Shown in pieces: positions 42,024 to 51,213 of a DNA stretch of 64,000 nt (position 1 is the first letter of the stretch; every line of letters begins with the position of its first letter). This stretch comes from Natronococcus occultus SP4. Its GTDB lineage: Archaea; Halobacteriota; Halobacteria; Halobacteriales; Natrialbaceae. The translations under genes and the position numbers were made by a program. The notes under the pieces were generated by a model. That model was given only the letters and a program-made list of their open reading frames with translations, made no database searches and was not told the DNA's origin. The stretch lies in NCBI RefSeq assembly GCF_000328685.1, contig NC_019974.1:611001-675000 (forward strand). Direction: 5' to 3'.

Positions 42024-42446
42024 CTACATACGGCCGGCGATAACGTGTTGAAGGTGGACGTACTCCTCGAACGACATCGGCGCACGCCGTTCGATCTTCT
42101 GTTGAACCTCCTTGGCGTCGAGCTCCATTTCGAGGTGACTCTCGACGGCGTCGACGTCCAGTACCGCCGTCGTCATCCCGAGTAGCAGGTGTTCGCAGGC
42201 CATCGTCTCGATCGTCTCGGCGTCGGGCTCGTCGTCCTCGAGGGCCTGGATCTCGGCGGCGTCTGCGAGCGAGAGGTCGGGGGATCCGTCCTCGAGCAGC
42301 GCCTCGAGGACGGCCGGGTCGACGTCGGTTCGGTCAGCGGTGTCCTCAAGGCCGCGTTGCTCGACGATCGAGGCGAGCTGATCGTCGTACTCCGCGCGGA
42401 GGTCGGCCGGCGTCTCGGGGACGGTCGTCCGCTGTTCGTAGAACAT
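42024..42446 (-). CDS. Conserved haloarchaeal protein (DUF5791-like)
   Basis: 140 residues starting MFYEQRTTVPETPADLRAEYDDQL. Helical and acidic, with VDPAVLEALLEDGSPDLSLADAAEIQAL resembling an HTH-like helical pair, and VESHLEMELDAKEVQQKIE-RRAPMSFEEYVHLQHVIA at the end. Recurs in haloarchaea without known function. A strong TATA-like ATATAAATATCG on this strand (about 42498-42509) is its promoter. It converges on HalOD1 with a 3-bp gap. Confidence 0.75.
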   Translation of the reverse strand: MFYEQRTTVPETPADLRAEYDDQLASIVEQRGLEDTADRTDVDPAVLEALLEDGSPDLSLADAAEIQALEDDEPDAETIETMACEHLLLGMTTAVLDVDAVESHLEMELDAKEVQQKIERRAPMSFEEYVHLQHVIAGRM

Positions 42447-42821
42447 ACCCGACACCACAGCGGTCGGCCACAAGTGAATTGCCTTTCCGGCGGCGTCGAT
42501 ATTTATATCTCTCCTTCGTGCTCCCCGAACCGTTCGAGCTCGCTCCACGCGCCCCCTGCTAACGGTTTTCACGGGTTTGATGACCGGTACATTTAAATTA
42601 TCGGCGGCAGTAGATGTGGGTACCAGAACGCCACCGGGGCGCGTATCGCTCGACGATCGATGACAGGAAATCTTATTCACCGAGGTTTCGCAGGTCGTGA
42701 GCGAACGCTGTATGCGGCGAAGCGACGAGCCGGCAACTCGCCGAACGCGCGGGTCGACGCCGGTGACGAGCCGCTTCGACCGCTCCCCGGTGCGGGTATG
42801 GCACAGAGGTTTGACTAACAC
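42447..42821. other. Intergenic region with two divergent TATA boxes
   Basis: 375 bp. A strong TATA on the minus strand (about 42498-42509) serves the DUF5791-like gene. A second TATA-like CATTTAAATTA (about 42590-42600) on the plus strand would start transcription near 42618, about 200 nt before the coiled-coil gene. That means either a long leader or a short non-coding RNA. I found no ORF or tRNA in between. Confidence 0.5.
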
Positions 42822-43703
42822 ATGGTAGACGAATCGAAAAACATCGAACTGACAGAGGACGACCTCGAAAACAACTCCAAAGGACAGCTCATCAAGAAGG
42901 CCGGACAGCTCCGAGATCGGCGAAACGAGCTGAACCAGATGGCCTCCGAGCGCGCTTCCGAGCGCGACGACCTCAACGCGAAGACTCGCGAGAAGGTCGA
43001 CGAGGCCCAGGAGCACCGCGAGAAACGCGACGAGTTAAACGAGCAGGTCCAGGAGCACAAGGACAAGCGCAACGAACTCAACGCCGAGGCCAACGAACTG
43101 TTCGACCGCGTCGAGGAGCTCAAATCCGACATGGAGCTCGACGACGGGAAGGACCTCGAGGAGCTCGAGGAGGAGATCGAGCAACTCGAGTTCAAACAGC
43201 AGACCGAAGTCCTCTCGAGCGAGGAAGAGCAGGAGCTCATCGAGAAGATCGAGTCCAAACGCGAGGAGTACGAGGAGCGCAAGCAGAAGCTCGACCAGAA
43301 CGAGGACTTAGAGGAGCTCGTCGAGGAAGCCGAGGAAGTGCGCTCGGAAGCCTCCAAACACCACCAGAAGGTCACGGAGCTTGCGGACAAGGCCCAGGAA
43401 CACCACAACCAGATGATCGAGGCCTACCGCGAGGCCGACGACATCCGTGACGAGGCCGACGAGATGCACGAGAAGTTCGTCGAGGCCCAGGAGGCTGCCG
43501 ACCGCCACCACGAGGACTTCGTCCGCGTCCAGAAGCGTCTGCGCGAGCTGGACAAACAGGAGGAAGAGGAGCGCAAGTCCCAGCGCGACAAGAAGAAAGA
43601 GGAGGCCAAAGAAGAGGCCGAGGAGATCTATCAGAAGTTCAAGGAGGGCGAGACCCTCGACACCGAGGACCTGATGAAGCTCCAGAAGACGGGACTGCTG
43701 TAG
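42822..43703 (+). CDS. Long coiled-coil protein (COG1340-like)
   Basis: 293 residues, almost entirely Lys/Glu/Arg-rich heptad repeats from residue 10 to 270, with no membrane segment. It matches the archaeal uncharacterised coiled-coil family COG1340, often mis-annotated as phosphoserine phosphatase or transporter. The unusually high Lys content (contrasting with Arg/Glu-poor norm for haloarchaea) is normal for this family. It may be structural or a scaffold. A conserved role remains unknown. Starts at ATG 42822. Confidence 0.82.
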   Translation: MVDESKNIELTEDDLENNSKGQLIKKAGQLRDRRNELNQMASERASERDDLNAKTREKVDEAQEHREKRDELNEQVQEHKDKRNELNAEANELFDRVEELKSDMELDDGKDLEELEEEIEQLEFKQQTEVLSSEEEQELIEKIESKREEYEERKQKLDQNEDLEELVEEAEEVRSEASKHHQKVTELADKAQEHHNQMIEAYREADDIRDEADEMHEKFVEAQEAADRHHEDFVRVQKRLRELDKQEEEERKSQRDKKKEEAKEEAEEIYQKFKEGETLDTEDLMKLQKTGLL

Positions 43704-43912
43704 GCCGATTCGTCAACCTGTGTCTGCTGCCGTTCGTGTCTGTCGGTAGCGGCCGCGATTCTGTTCTCTCTTCGTCGCCGGGCCGAGCGCGTTTCCCAAA
43801 ACCCCGGTAACCGCGACTTACAGCGCCGTTCGGACCGCATTCTCACGCGTCGAAATTGACCGGCGCCGGTAGTTCAGCAATAACAATGCGTCCATCTCGT
43901 GGCCCGACGTAC

Positions 43913-45214
43913 ATGCACGAGTCCAGCGCGGACGTCGCCGTCTTCGTACCCGGGATCGACGCCCCGAGTACGGTCGCCTGTCTTCGCTCCCTCCGTCCGC
44001 GGGGGATCCGGACGATCGTCGGCTCCGAGACCGCGACCACGCCCGGCGCGGTCTCGCGGTACTGTGACGAGTTCGTCCGCCTGCCGGATCCGGGCGAGGA
44101 CCTGGCCGCCTACGGCGACGCCCTCCTCTCTGTTGCCCGTCGGCCCGACGTGAAGACGATCGTTCCGGTCCGCGAGGAGGACGTCTATACGCTCGCGCGC
44201 CACCGGGAAACGTTCGCGGCGTCGATCGCGACGCCGTGGCCGACGTTCGAGACGCTCCGGACGGTACAAGACCGGATCGAGCTGTTCGAAGCGGCCGATC
44301 GGGCCGGTGTCGCCGCCCCCGAGACCGCCCTCCTCGACGAGTGGGACGACTGGGATCGCGAGACGATCGTCAAACCACGCTACTCGGTCGCCACCCCGGA
44401 GTACCTCGGCCCGACGTACGATCGGGTCGCGGTCGGCTCGACGGCCTACCAGACCCCCGGGACGCCACCGAACGCGGCCGCGGAGATCGAGAGACGGGGG
44501 CATGTCCCGCTGGTCCAGGAGCGGGTCGCCGACTCCAGGGAGTACGGCTTCTTCGCGCTGTACGACCGCGGCGAGGCGGTCGCGACCTTCCAGCACTGCC
44601 AGCGCCGGGGCTGGGAGTACTGCGGGGGACCCAGCGCCTACCGCGAGTCGATCTACCTCCCCGAACTCGAGGCCGACGGCCGGGCGCTGCTGGACGAACT
44701 CGAGTGGCACGGGCTAGCGATGGTCGAGTTCCTGCGAGACCCTACCACGGGCGAGTTCAAACTGATGGAGATCAACCCCCGGTTCTGGTCGTCACTTCCC
44801 TTTACCGTGCAGGCCGGCGCGGACTTCCCGTTTTACTACTGGCAGCTGGCGGTCGACGAGCCGATCCCGGGGAACCCGACTTACGAGACGGGGCTGGGTG
44901 GCCACCTCCTTCGAGGGGAGCTGAGCTACCTCCACAGCGTCCTCGCCGAGGAGTACCCCGCCGTCGAGCGCCCCTCACCCTGGCGTGCCGCCCGCGATGT
45001 CGGGCTGTCGCTGGTCCGTCAACCCCGGTTCGACTACGCCGTTCGGGACGATCCGCTCCCGTTTCTGCGGGACGGGCTGAACGTCCTGCGGGAGTGGGTC
45101 GAGGACTGGACCGCTGACCCCGACGGTGAACTCCCCGCCGGGTTCGACGCCGACGGACGAGTCCCCGACGATGGGGACCCCGCCGACGCGCCCGGGGGCG
45201 TCACCGCCGAGTGA
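43913..45214 (+). CDS. ATP-grasp carboxylate-amine ligase-like protein
   Basis: 433 residues. N-terminal pre-ATP-grasp domain VAVFVPGIDAPSTVACLRSL; ATP-grasp core with ETIVKPRYSVATPE, VPLVQERVADSREYGFFALYD, GLAMVEFLRDPTTGEFKLMEINPRFWSS (Glu and Asn for Mg-ATP). It would link an amine to a carboxylate via an acyl phosphate; substrate unknown. Alternative start at ATG 43886 adds nine codons. It heads a colinear run with sppA, a DUF373 gene and dph6. Confidence 0.82.
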   Translation: MHESSADVAVFVPGIDAPSTVACLRSLRPRGIRTIVGSETATTPGAVSRYCDEFVRLPDPGEDLAAYGDALLSVARRPDVKTIVPVREEDVYTLARHRETFAASIATPWPTFETLRTVQDRIELFEAADRAGVAAPETALLDEWDDWDRETIVKPRYSVATPEYLGPTYDRVAVGSTAYQTPGTPPNAAAEIERRGHVPLVQERVADSREYGFFALYDRGEAVATFQHCQRRGWEYCGGPSAYRESIYLPELEADGRALLDELEWHGLAMVEFLRDPTTGEFKLMEINPRFWSSLPFTVQAGADFPFYYWQLAVDEPIPGNPTYETGLGGHLLRGELSYLHSVLAEEYPAVERPSPWRAARDVGLSLVRQPRFDYAVRDDPLPFLRDGLNVLREWVEDWTADPDGELPAGFDADGRVPDDGDPADAPGGVTAE

Positions 45215-45273
45215 CGACGTCGGATCGCCAATCCTTAACGGGGTTGCGTCGTCACTCACGGGTATGACTCGAG

Positions 45274-46278
45274 GTGTCCGGAGTGGTCAGTAGCGAAGGT
45301 ATCGGTCGACTCGCCGTCCTCGCGGTCGGCGCCGCGGTGTTCGCCGCGATCGGCGTGGCGCTGTTCGTGCTCTATCCCGACACGCTCGCCGATCTGCTCG
45401 GCGTGCTGGTCGCGCTGGCTGTGGTCGTCCTCGGGGTCCGGATCGCGGGCTCAATCGCCGGCAGCCTCTTTCCGAACTACGACGTCGCCGAGGTCGCCGT
45501 CGAGGGACCGATCACCCGCGACGGCGGCGGCGGACGCTTTCCGTCGGGTCCGCGGTCGACGCCGGCCGACGACATCGTCGAGCAGATCGACCGGGCCGAC
45601 GAGGACGACACCGTCGACGCCCTCCTGTTGAAGCTGAACACCCCTGGAGGCGAGGTCGTCCCCAGCGACGACATCAAACTCGCCGCCGAACGGTTCGACG
45701 GGCCGACGATCGCGTACGCGACCGACGTCTGTGCCAGCGGCGGCTACTGGATCGCCAGCGGCTGCGACGAACTTTGGGCGCGGGACGGCTCGATCGTCGG
45801 CTCGATTGGGGTTATCGGCTCGCGGGTCAACGCCAGCGATCTCGCCGACAAGGTCGGGCTCTCTTACGAACGGTTCGCCGCGGGGAAGTTCAAGGACGCC
45901 GGCAGCCCACTGAAGGAGATGGACGACGACGAACGGACCTACCTCCAGGGGCTGATCGACGACTACTACGAGAACTTCGTCGAACGGGTCAGCGAGGGGC
46001 GGGATCTCGACGCGGCGTTCGTCCGCGAGACCGAGGCCCGGATCTACCTCGGCGAACAGGCCGCGGAGATGGAGCTGGTCGACGAGCTCGGCACTCGCCG
46101 CGAGATCGAGGACGAGCTCGCCGATCGGCTCGACCGCGAGGACGTGACCGTCGAGGAGTTCGAGCCCGAGCGCCCATTGATGGCCCGCGTCGGCGGAGGC
46201 GCCCGGAGCCTCGCCTACGCCTTCGGCGCCGGGATCGCAAGCGTCGTCGGCGACCGCGAGTTCCGGCTGCGATTCTAG
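45274..46278 (+). CDS. sppA: Signal peptide peptidase SppA (S49 family)
   Basis: 334 residues. Two N-terminal hydrophobic segments (about 10-65) lead into the S49 domain: NYDVAEVAVEGPI, LLLKLNTPGGEV, YATDVCASGGYWIAS with the catalytic Ser, and the catalytic Lys in AAGKFKDAGSPLKEM. SppA degrades signal peptides left in the membrane after secretion. The start is GTG at 45274 and the spacing from the previous gene is 59 bp. Confidence 0.92.
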   Translation: MSGVVSSEGIGRLAVLAVGAAVFAAIGVALFVLYPDTLADLLGVLVALAVVVLGVRIAGSIAGSLFPNYDVAEVAVEGPITRDGGGGRFPSGPRSTPADDIVEQIDRADEDDTVDALLLKLNTPGGEVVPSDDIKLAAERFDGPTIAYATDVCASGGYWIASGCDELWARDGSIVGSIGVIGSRVNASDLADKVGLSYERFAAGKFKDAGSPLKEMDDDERTYLQGLIDDYYENFVERVSEGRDLDAAFVRETEARIYLGEQAAEMELVDELGTRREIEDELADRLDREDVTVEEFEPERPLMARVGGGARSLAYAFGAGIASVVGDREFRLRF

Positions 46279-46315
46279 CCGTGGTTTTATCGTCGCACGG
46301 GATCGAACGCCTACC

Positions 46316-47605
46316 GTGACAACGCTGGTGGTCTGTCTCGACCGGACCGACGACGTCGGGCGCAAGACCGGGCTCCGGTCGCCCGTCGTCGGCTGGGAGG
46401 CAGTTCGCGCGCTGGTGACCGACGTCGGCCTCGCCGACCCCGAGGACTCCGGCGTCAACTCGCTGCTCGAGACGCTCCGGGTCGCCCAGGACCTCCGCGA
46501 CGACGGCGAGGACGTCGTGGTTGCGGTCGTCTCGGGGGACCGCGAGTCGATGGTGTCGGCAGACCGATCGGTCGCGAGCCAGCTCGACGAGCTGATGGCG
46601 ACTCACGACCCCGAGTCGGCGGTCGTCGTCATCGACAGCGCCGAGGACGAGCGGCTGGTGCCAATCGTCGAGAGCCGGGTCCGGGTCGACTCCGTCGACC
46701 GCGTGGTCGTCCGCCAGGCCAGAGACATCGAGTCGACGTACTACCTGCTCAAGCAGTTCCTGGCCGACGAGGAGCTGCGCCAGACCGTGCTGGTCCCGAT
46801 CGGGCTGACGCTTTTGGTGTTTCCGATGCTCGCGTGGTTCGTCGGCCCCGCGGAAGGCGCCGCGGCGATCACGACCGTAATCGGCCTCTTCCTGCTCTAC
46901 AAGGGCTTCAACGTCGACGAGCTCGTCACCGGGCTCGCCCACCGGGTTCGCGAGTCGCTGTACTCCGGGCAGGTCTCGGTCGTCACCTACGCCGTCGCGG
47001 CCGGGCTCACTCTCGTCGGGATCTTCGTCGGCGTGCTGGGCGTCTCGAACCTCGAGGACGCATCCGGGATCGCGCTCCCGGCGGTGCAGTTCGCCTTCGA
47101 CAGCGCCCCCTGGCTCGCCGCGGCCGCCCTGACCGCGAGTGCCGGACGGCTACTCGACGAGGCGATCGGCGAGGAGCCGATCCGCAGCTCCTATCTCAAC
47201 CTGCCCTTTATCGTCGTCGCCGTCGGGCTGGTCGTTCGGGGGTTCTCGGCGTACTTCCTCGAGCAGCAGGCGGCGATCGACTCGGTTCAGGTGCCCGCGA
47301 TCGAGCTGGGCGTGCTCTCGATTGACAGCTTCGGAATCACCGCCGGCGAACGGCTGGCGGTCTACGTCCTCGGTGCGATCGTCATCAGTCTCGTCGGCGC
47401 CAAGGTCGCCGCGACCTTCAGCGGCGACGACGACCGAACCGTCCTCGAGGACGTCACGTCCGAGTCGGGGCTCACCGACGGCGGTCCCCAGGGAATCGAC
47501 GAGTGGCGGTCCGACGCCGGGTCGGACGCGAACACGAACGCGGACGCCGACTCCGAGAACTCGACGCGCGACGAGGACGGATCGGGTCCCGACTACCCCC
47601 GGTAG
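46316..47605 (+). CDS. DUF373 membrane protein
   Basis: 429 residues. The N-terminal 155 residues form a soluble domain starting TTLVVCLDRTDDVGRKTG, and the C-terminal portion carries about seven membrane helices, followed by an acidic tail rich in Asp/Asn/Ser. DUF373 proteins are archaea-specific and of unknown function; a DNA- or nucleotide-binding role has been suggested by others but is not shown here. GTG start at 46316, 37 bp after sppA, suggests the same transcript. Confidence 0.85.
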   Translation: MTTLVVCLDRTDDVGRKTGLRSPVVGWEAVRALVTDVGLADPEDSGVNSLLETLRVAQDLRDDGEDVVVAVVSGDRESMVSADRSVASQLDELMATHDPESAVVVIDSAEDERLVPIVESRVRVDSVDRVVVRQARDIESTYYLLKQFLADEELRQTVLVPIGLTLLVFPMLAWFVGPAEGAAAITTVIGLFLLYKGFNVDELVTGLAHRVRESLYSGQVSVVTYAVAAGLTLVGIFVGVLGVSNLEDASGIALPAVQFAFDSAPWLAAAALTASAGRLLDEAIGEEPIRSSYLNLPFIVVAVGLVVRGFSAYFLEQQAAIDSVQVPAIELGVLSIDSFGITAGERLAVYVLGAIVISLVGAKVAATFSGDDDRTVLEDVTSESGLTDGGPQGIDEWRSDAGSDANTNADADSENSTRDEDGSGPDYPR

Positions 47606-47664
47606 CAGTAGCGGTAGCGCCTGGAACTCGTCACCCCTATAGTTCTCTCGGTCCAGGTGTCGGT

Positions 47665-48390
47665 ATGAGCGACGCAGACGGCGCCTGGGTCAGTCTCTTC
47701 TCGGGCGGCAAGGACTCGGCGTGGGCGCTGTACCGGGCTCTCGAACGGGGGCTGAACGTCGAACGGCTCGTCACCGTCCACCCGACGGGCGACTCTTATA
47801 TGTACCACGTTCCCGCGACCGAGCTGGCGGGACTGGCCGCCGAGAGCATCGGCATTCCGCTGCTGGAGGTCGAACCCGAGGACTTCGGAGCCGATACCGC
47901 GACCGACTCGAGTGTGCAGGGCGACGACGAGCTCGAACCCCTCGAGGCGGCTCTGCGGGAGCTCGACGCCGAGCTCCCGGGCGGGATCGCGGGCGTGACC
48001 GCCGGCGCTGTCGAGAGCGAGTACCAGACCAGCCGGATCGAGGCGATGTGCGAGCGACTGGACTGCGATCTGTTCGCGCCGCTGTGGCGCGAGGACCCCC
48101 GCGAGCTCGCCGACGCGATGCTCGCCGCGGGCTTCGAGATTCGGATCATCCGGGTCGCGGCCTACGGCCTCGAGGAGTCCTGGCTCGGTCGCACGATCGA
48201 CGCGGACGCTCTTGCGGAGCTCGAGGAACTCAACCGGGAGTACGGCGTCCACGTTCTGGGGGAGGGTGGCGAGTTCGAGACGTTAGTCGTCGACGGCCCG
48301 CATATGGATCGTCGCATCGATCTCGCGTACGAGACCGAGTGGGACGGGACTCGCGGGACGCTGCGAGTGACCGACGCGCGACTGGAGTGA
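47665..48390 (+). CDS. dph6: Diphthine--ammonia ligase
   Basis: 241 residues. N-type ATP pyrophosphatase motif LFSGGKDSAWALYRA (SGGKDS) at about 12-25, EYQTSRIEAMCERL and GEGGEFETLVVDGP at the family's positions. This enzyme performs the last amidation of diphthamide on elongation factor 2. It is the last of the colinear run after the DUF373 gene, 59 bp on. Start ATG 47665. Confidence 0.93.
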   Translation: MSDADGAWVSLFSGGKDSAWALYRALERGLNVERLVTVHPTGDSYMYHVPATELAGLAAESIGIPLLEVEPEDFGADTATDSSVQGDDELEPLEAALRELDAELPGGIAGVTAGAVESEYQTSRIEAMCERLDCDLFAPLWREDPRELADAMLAAGFEIRIIRVAAYGLEESWLGRTIDADALAELEELNREYGVHVLGEGGEFETLVVDGPHMDRRIDLAYETEWDGTRGTLRVTDARLE

Positions 48391-48467
48391 GCGTCCCGAA
48401 CCGCGAGTGAGCGGAGAGAGCGGGTCCAGATTTTTCTCAAGAGGTTCGACCGAACGAAGGTGCTGTC

Positions 48468-49151
48468 CTACTCGGCCGGCATCGAGGACTCCCGCGGTCC
48501 CTGGCCCGGCGGCGTCACCGCCAGGGCGTTCTCGATCAGCGCCTGGTGGCCCCGCTGGAGGCGTTCGGACAGCGACTGCGGCGTGATTCCGAGCTCGTCG
48601 GCGACGTCCGCGAGCGAGACAGACTGCGAGGAGAAGTAGCCCATCTCCCAGGCGGTCACCAGCGCCTCGTGTTGTTTCTTGCTCAGCCCGTACTGGCCGA
48701 CGCCCCGGGAGTGTGCGCGGGCGAACAGCTGCGTGAGCCGGTAGGGGACATCGAACTCACTGCAGTAGGACTGGAACTCGTCGAGACTCTCCCGATCGGT
48801 AAACCGCATTCGAAGCTCCCACTCGTCGCGGTGTGCGGACGCCTCGAGAATCGTCGCCCCGAGCTCCGTGTACGCATAAACAAGCGAGTCGACATCCGAC
48901 GCCCACTCCCCGCGGTACAGCATCGAGCGCTCGTAGTCGTCGATGTGTTCGACGTTTCGGATCGACGGGTCGGCGTCGGTCGCGTGTTCGAACGCGCCGT
49001 GGTCGACGCCCGAGACCCACAGGTACGGCGTGAGCACCTCGTCGGCGGCGACGACGCGCTCGATTTCGATGACCAGCTCCGGTAGCGACCGGAGGGTCTC
49101 GTGGAGCGCGAACGCGTCGGCCGGAATACGAAACTCCCCGAACAGACTCAT
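48468..49151 (-). CDS. Bacterio-opsin-activator-type HTH regulator
   Basis: 227 residues. N-terminal sensor-like domain (1-150) and C-terminal HTH_10: GLSKKQHEALVTAWEMGYFSSQSVSLADVADELGITPQSLSERLQRGHQALIENAL. Same architecture as the 41.0-kb paralogue, with a diverged sensor region, so a separate effector is likely. Starts MSLFGEFRIPADAF at 49149-49151. It converges on dph6 with a 77-bp gap. Confidence 0.88.
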   Translation of the reverse strand: MSLFGEFRIPADAFALHETLRSLPELVIEIERVVAADEVLTPYLWVSGVDHGAFEHATDADPSIRNVEHIDDYERSMLYRGEWASDVDSLVYAYTELGATILEASAHRDEWELRMRFTDRESLDEFQSYCSEFDVPYRLTQLFARAHSRGVGQYGLSKKQHEALVTAWEMGYFSSQSVSLADVADELGITPQSLSERLQRGHQALIENALAVTPPGQGPRESSMPAE

Positions 49152-49350
49152 AGAACTTACTTTTCTCGCGGTGTCATAAGTGAACCGGGAGCCACCCCGC
49201 CGGCGCGTTCCGAATCCGTTCCCCGGATACCTGCCGGCGGAGATCGTCGACTCGCTCGAGGAGACGAAGGCCGAAGCCGAGGACGGCCCCGGACAGCTCC
49301 GGGAGCTGTCCGAGGATCCGAGCGGCGCGCCCGGGAGGCCGGGATCGCGA

Positions 49351-50325
49351 TCAGTCGTCCGACCCGTTCGTGATCGTCGTGTGCGCGCCGATCAGCGCGC
49401 CGGCGAGATCCAGCTCCTCGATGCGAGTCCCCTCGTCGATGATCGACCGCCGGACGGTCCCGCGTTCGACGGTCGCCTCCGGGAAGATGACGGCGTGGTC
49501 GAGGTCGGTCTCGACGAGCGTGGCGTCGTCCATCACGTGGACGTTCTCGCCGATCGTCGCGTCCTCGAGGGTGGCTGACTCGGCGACCAGCGACTCGCCC
49601 TCGAGATGCCAGGCGACGGCCTCGAGGTAGCTCTCGGGGGTCCCGATGTCGAACCACGCCCCCTCGAAGGTGAAGGCGTAGGTCGGCTCGCGGTCCTGGA
49701 GCCACTGGACGAACCAGCCCGGCTCGTCGGGGTTGTTATCGCCCTCGAGGTAGGTGTCGAACAGCGAGAGCAACCCCTGCGGGAAGGCATAACAGGCGAT
49801 CGAGACCAGCGTGCTGTTGGGATCGTCGGGTTTCTCCTGGAAGTCGACGACCCGATCGCCCTCGAGCTCGACCAGCCCGTAGGAGGTCGCTTTCTCCCTT
49901 GAGCCGACGTCGTAGGCCGCAAGCGTCGGGGCCTCCCGCTCGAAGAAGTCGTCGACGAACGCGGAGAGGTCGAAGCTCATCAGGTTGTCGCCCGCGACGA
50001 CCAGCAGGTCGTCGTCGACGTCCTCGCGGTCGATCAGCTGGGCCAGCGCGCCGACGACGCCGAACTTGTCGTCTTCCTCGGTGGTCTCCTCGACCGACAG
50101 CGTCGGCTTCTCGAACTCGCTGTCGGCGAGGTGGGACTCGAACTCGGGGGCGAACCGCTCGTTGGTGCTGACGTAGACCTCGTCGATCCGGTCGTCGTCC
50201 TCGAGTTCAGCGAAGATCCGATCGATAACCGTGGCGTCGCCGATCGGGAGGAACATCTTCGGACGATGTTTCGTGATCGGCCACATCCGTGTCGCGTACC
50301 CGCCTGCAAGAACGACGGCTTTCAT
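49351..50325 (-). CDS. Sugar nucleotidyltransferase (NDP-sugar synthase)
   Basis: 324 residues. MKAVVLAGGYATRMWPITKHRPKMFLPIGDATVID is the nucleotidyltransferase N-terminus, VVAGDNLMSFD contains the metal-binding Asp, and VVDFQEKPDDPNS and EGAWFDIGTPESYLEAV close the catalytic domain. A short beta-helix-like C-terminus follows (ATLEDATIGENVHVMDDATLVE). It forms NDP-hexoses for glycosylation, and glucose-1-phosphate thymidylyl- or uridylyltransferase are both possible. I use ATG 50323-50325, since upstream sequence lacks the domain. Confidence 0.88.
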   Translation of the reverse strand: MKAVVLAGGYATRMWPITKHRPKMFLPIGDATVIDRIFAELEDDDRIDEVYVSTNERFAPEFESHLADSEFEKPTLSVEETTEEDDKFGVVGALAQLIDREDVDDDLLVVAGDNLMSFDLSAFVDDFFEREAPTLAAYDVGSREKATSYGLVELEGDRVVDFQEKPDDPNSTLVSIACYAFPQGLLSLFDTYLEGDNNPDEPGWFVQWLQDREPTYAFTFEGAWFDIGTPESYLEAVAWHLEGESLVAESATLEDATIGENVHVMDDATLVETDLDHAVIFPEATVERGTVRRSIIDEGTRIEELDLAGALIGAHTTITNGSDD

Positions 50326-50421
50326 GCACCCGATTTCACCGACGCGACGTAAGTGGTTTGTCCCTGTACACCCCGACGGCGTCGGGAAACACATATGCCG
50401 GTCCGGACGATCCCCCTACGT

Positions 50422-50712
50422 ATGCGGGAAGCAGACGAGACGACCCGACAGCGACTCGCCGACGCGCTCCGAGCCGAGCCGGCGACCCCGAGCGAGCTCG
50501 CGGTCCAGTTCGAGCTGACCCCGGAGACGATCGTTCGCCACCTCGAGCACGTCTCGCGGTCGGTTGAGGGCGGCGACGAGCAGTTTCTCGTCGCGCCCCC
50601 GACCTGCCGGGAGTGTGGGTTCGACGACTTCGACGAGCTGTTGAACCGTCCGTCGCGGTGTCCCGACTGCAAGAGCGAGGCCGTCGACGAACCCGCGTTT
50701 ACGATCGAGTAG
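50422..50712 (+). CDS. Predicted transcriptional regulator: HTH plus zinc ribbon (COG3357-like)
   Basis: 96 residues. An HTH (QRLADALRAEPATPSELAVQFELTPETIVRHLEHVSRSV) is joined to a C-terminal zinc ribbon (CRECGFDDF and CPDCKSEA). COG3357-type proteins of this shape are predicted regulators of archaea. An in-frame ATG at 50395 would extend it; I prefer 50422 because the extension begins within a TATA-like ACATATG (about 50389-50395). It starts divergently from the sugar nucleotidyltransferase. Confidence 0.8.
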   Translation: MREADETTRQRLADALRAEPATPSELAVQFELTPETIVRHLEHVSRSVEGGDEQFLVAPPTCRECGFDDFDELLNRPSRCPDCKSEAVDEPAFTIE

Positions 50713-50847
50713 CCGGCGACGAACCGTCGCGTCGGTTTCGACACGCCTATCTGTCGCCGTGGCAAGGATCCGATATCGACGCCTCGAGCGGGCGGATCGC
50801 CGGTCCGCGACGGACGCCGCCGGCGCGGGGCCCGACGCAACATACGT

Positions 50848-51213
50848 ATGTCCACCTCTGATTCCGATTCCGATCTCGACTCTCCCGGGCTCGCCCTTGC
50901 CGTCCTCGAGTGGCTCGAGGACCGCGAGGAGGGCCCCGAGGACGTCGACGCCTGTCTCGAGTTGCTGGCCGATCGGCGCCGCCGGCTGCTGCTCGAGGTC
51001 ATGCGCACCTACGGCGAGGAGCTGACCCTCCCCGACGCCGCCGAGGAGGTCGCCGTCCGCGAGAGCGGCCGCAAGGTGACGGAGCTGTCGGCCGAACGGG
51101 TCGCGAACGTCTACATCTCGTTGTACCACGATCACATGCCGCGGCTCGTCGAGGCCGGCCTCATCGAGTACGACCAGGAGCGGGATCTGGTGCACCCGCT
51201 CGAGTGTCGCTAG
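50848..51213 (+). CDS. DUF7344 winged-helix protein (stand-alone)
   Basis: 121 residues. The DUF7344 winged helix is seen as LLADRRRRLLLEVMRTY, then AERVANVYISLYHDHMPRLVEAGLIEYDQERDLVHP, close in layout to the 1.2-kb gene but without membrane segments. Haloarchaea have many such genes of unknown target. Start ATG 50848, where an ACATACG element just upstream fits a TATA. The stop overlaps the Rieske gene stop by 4 bp. Confidence 0.82.
   Translation: MSTSDSDSDLDSPGLALAVLEWLEDREEGPEDVDACLELLADRRRRLLLEVMRTYGEELTLPDAAEEVAVRESGRKVTELSAERVANVYISLYHDHMPRLVEAGLIEYDQERDLVHPLECR

Noticed and set aside
49180-49578. 132-codon plus-strand open frame starting in the gap at 49.2 kb
   Set aside because: Most of it lies opposite the sugar nucleotidyltransferase and it starts with GTG without a promoter; composition is shadow-like.
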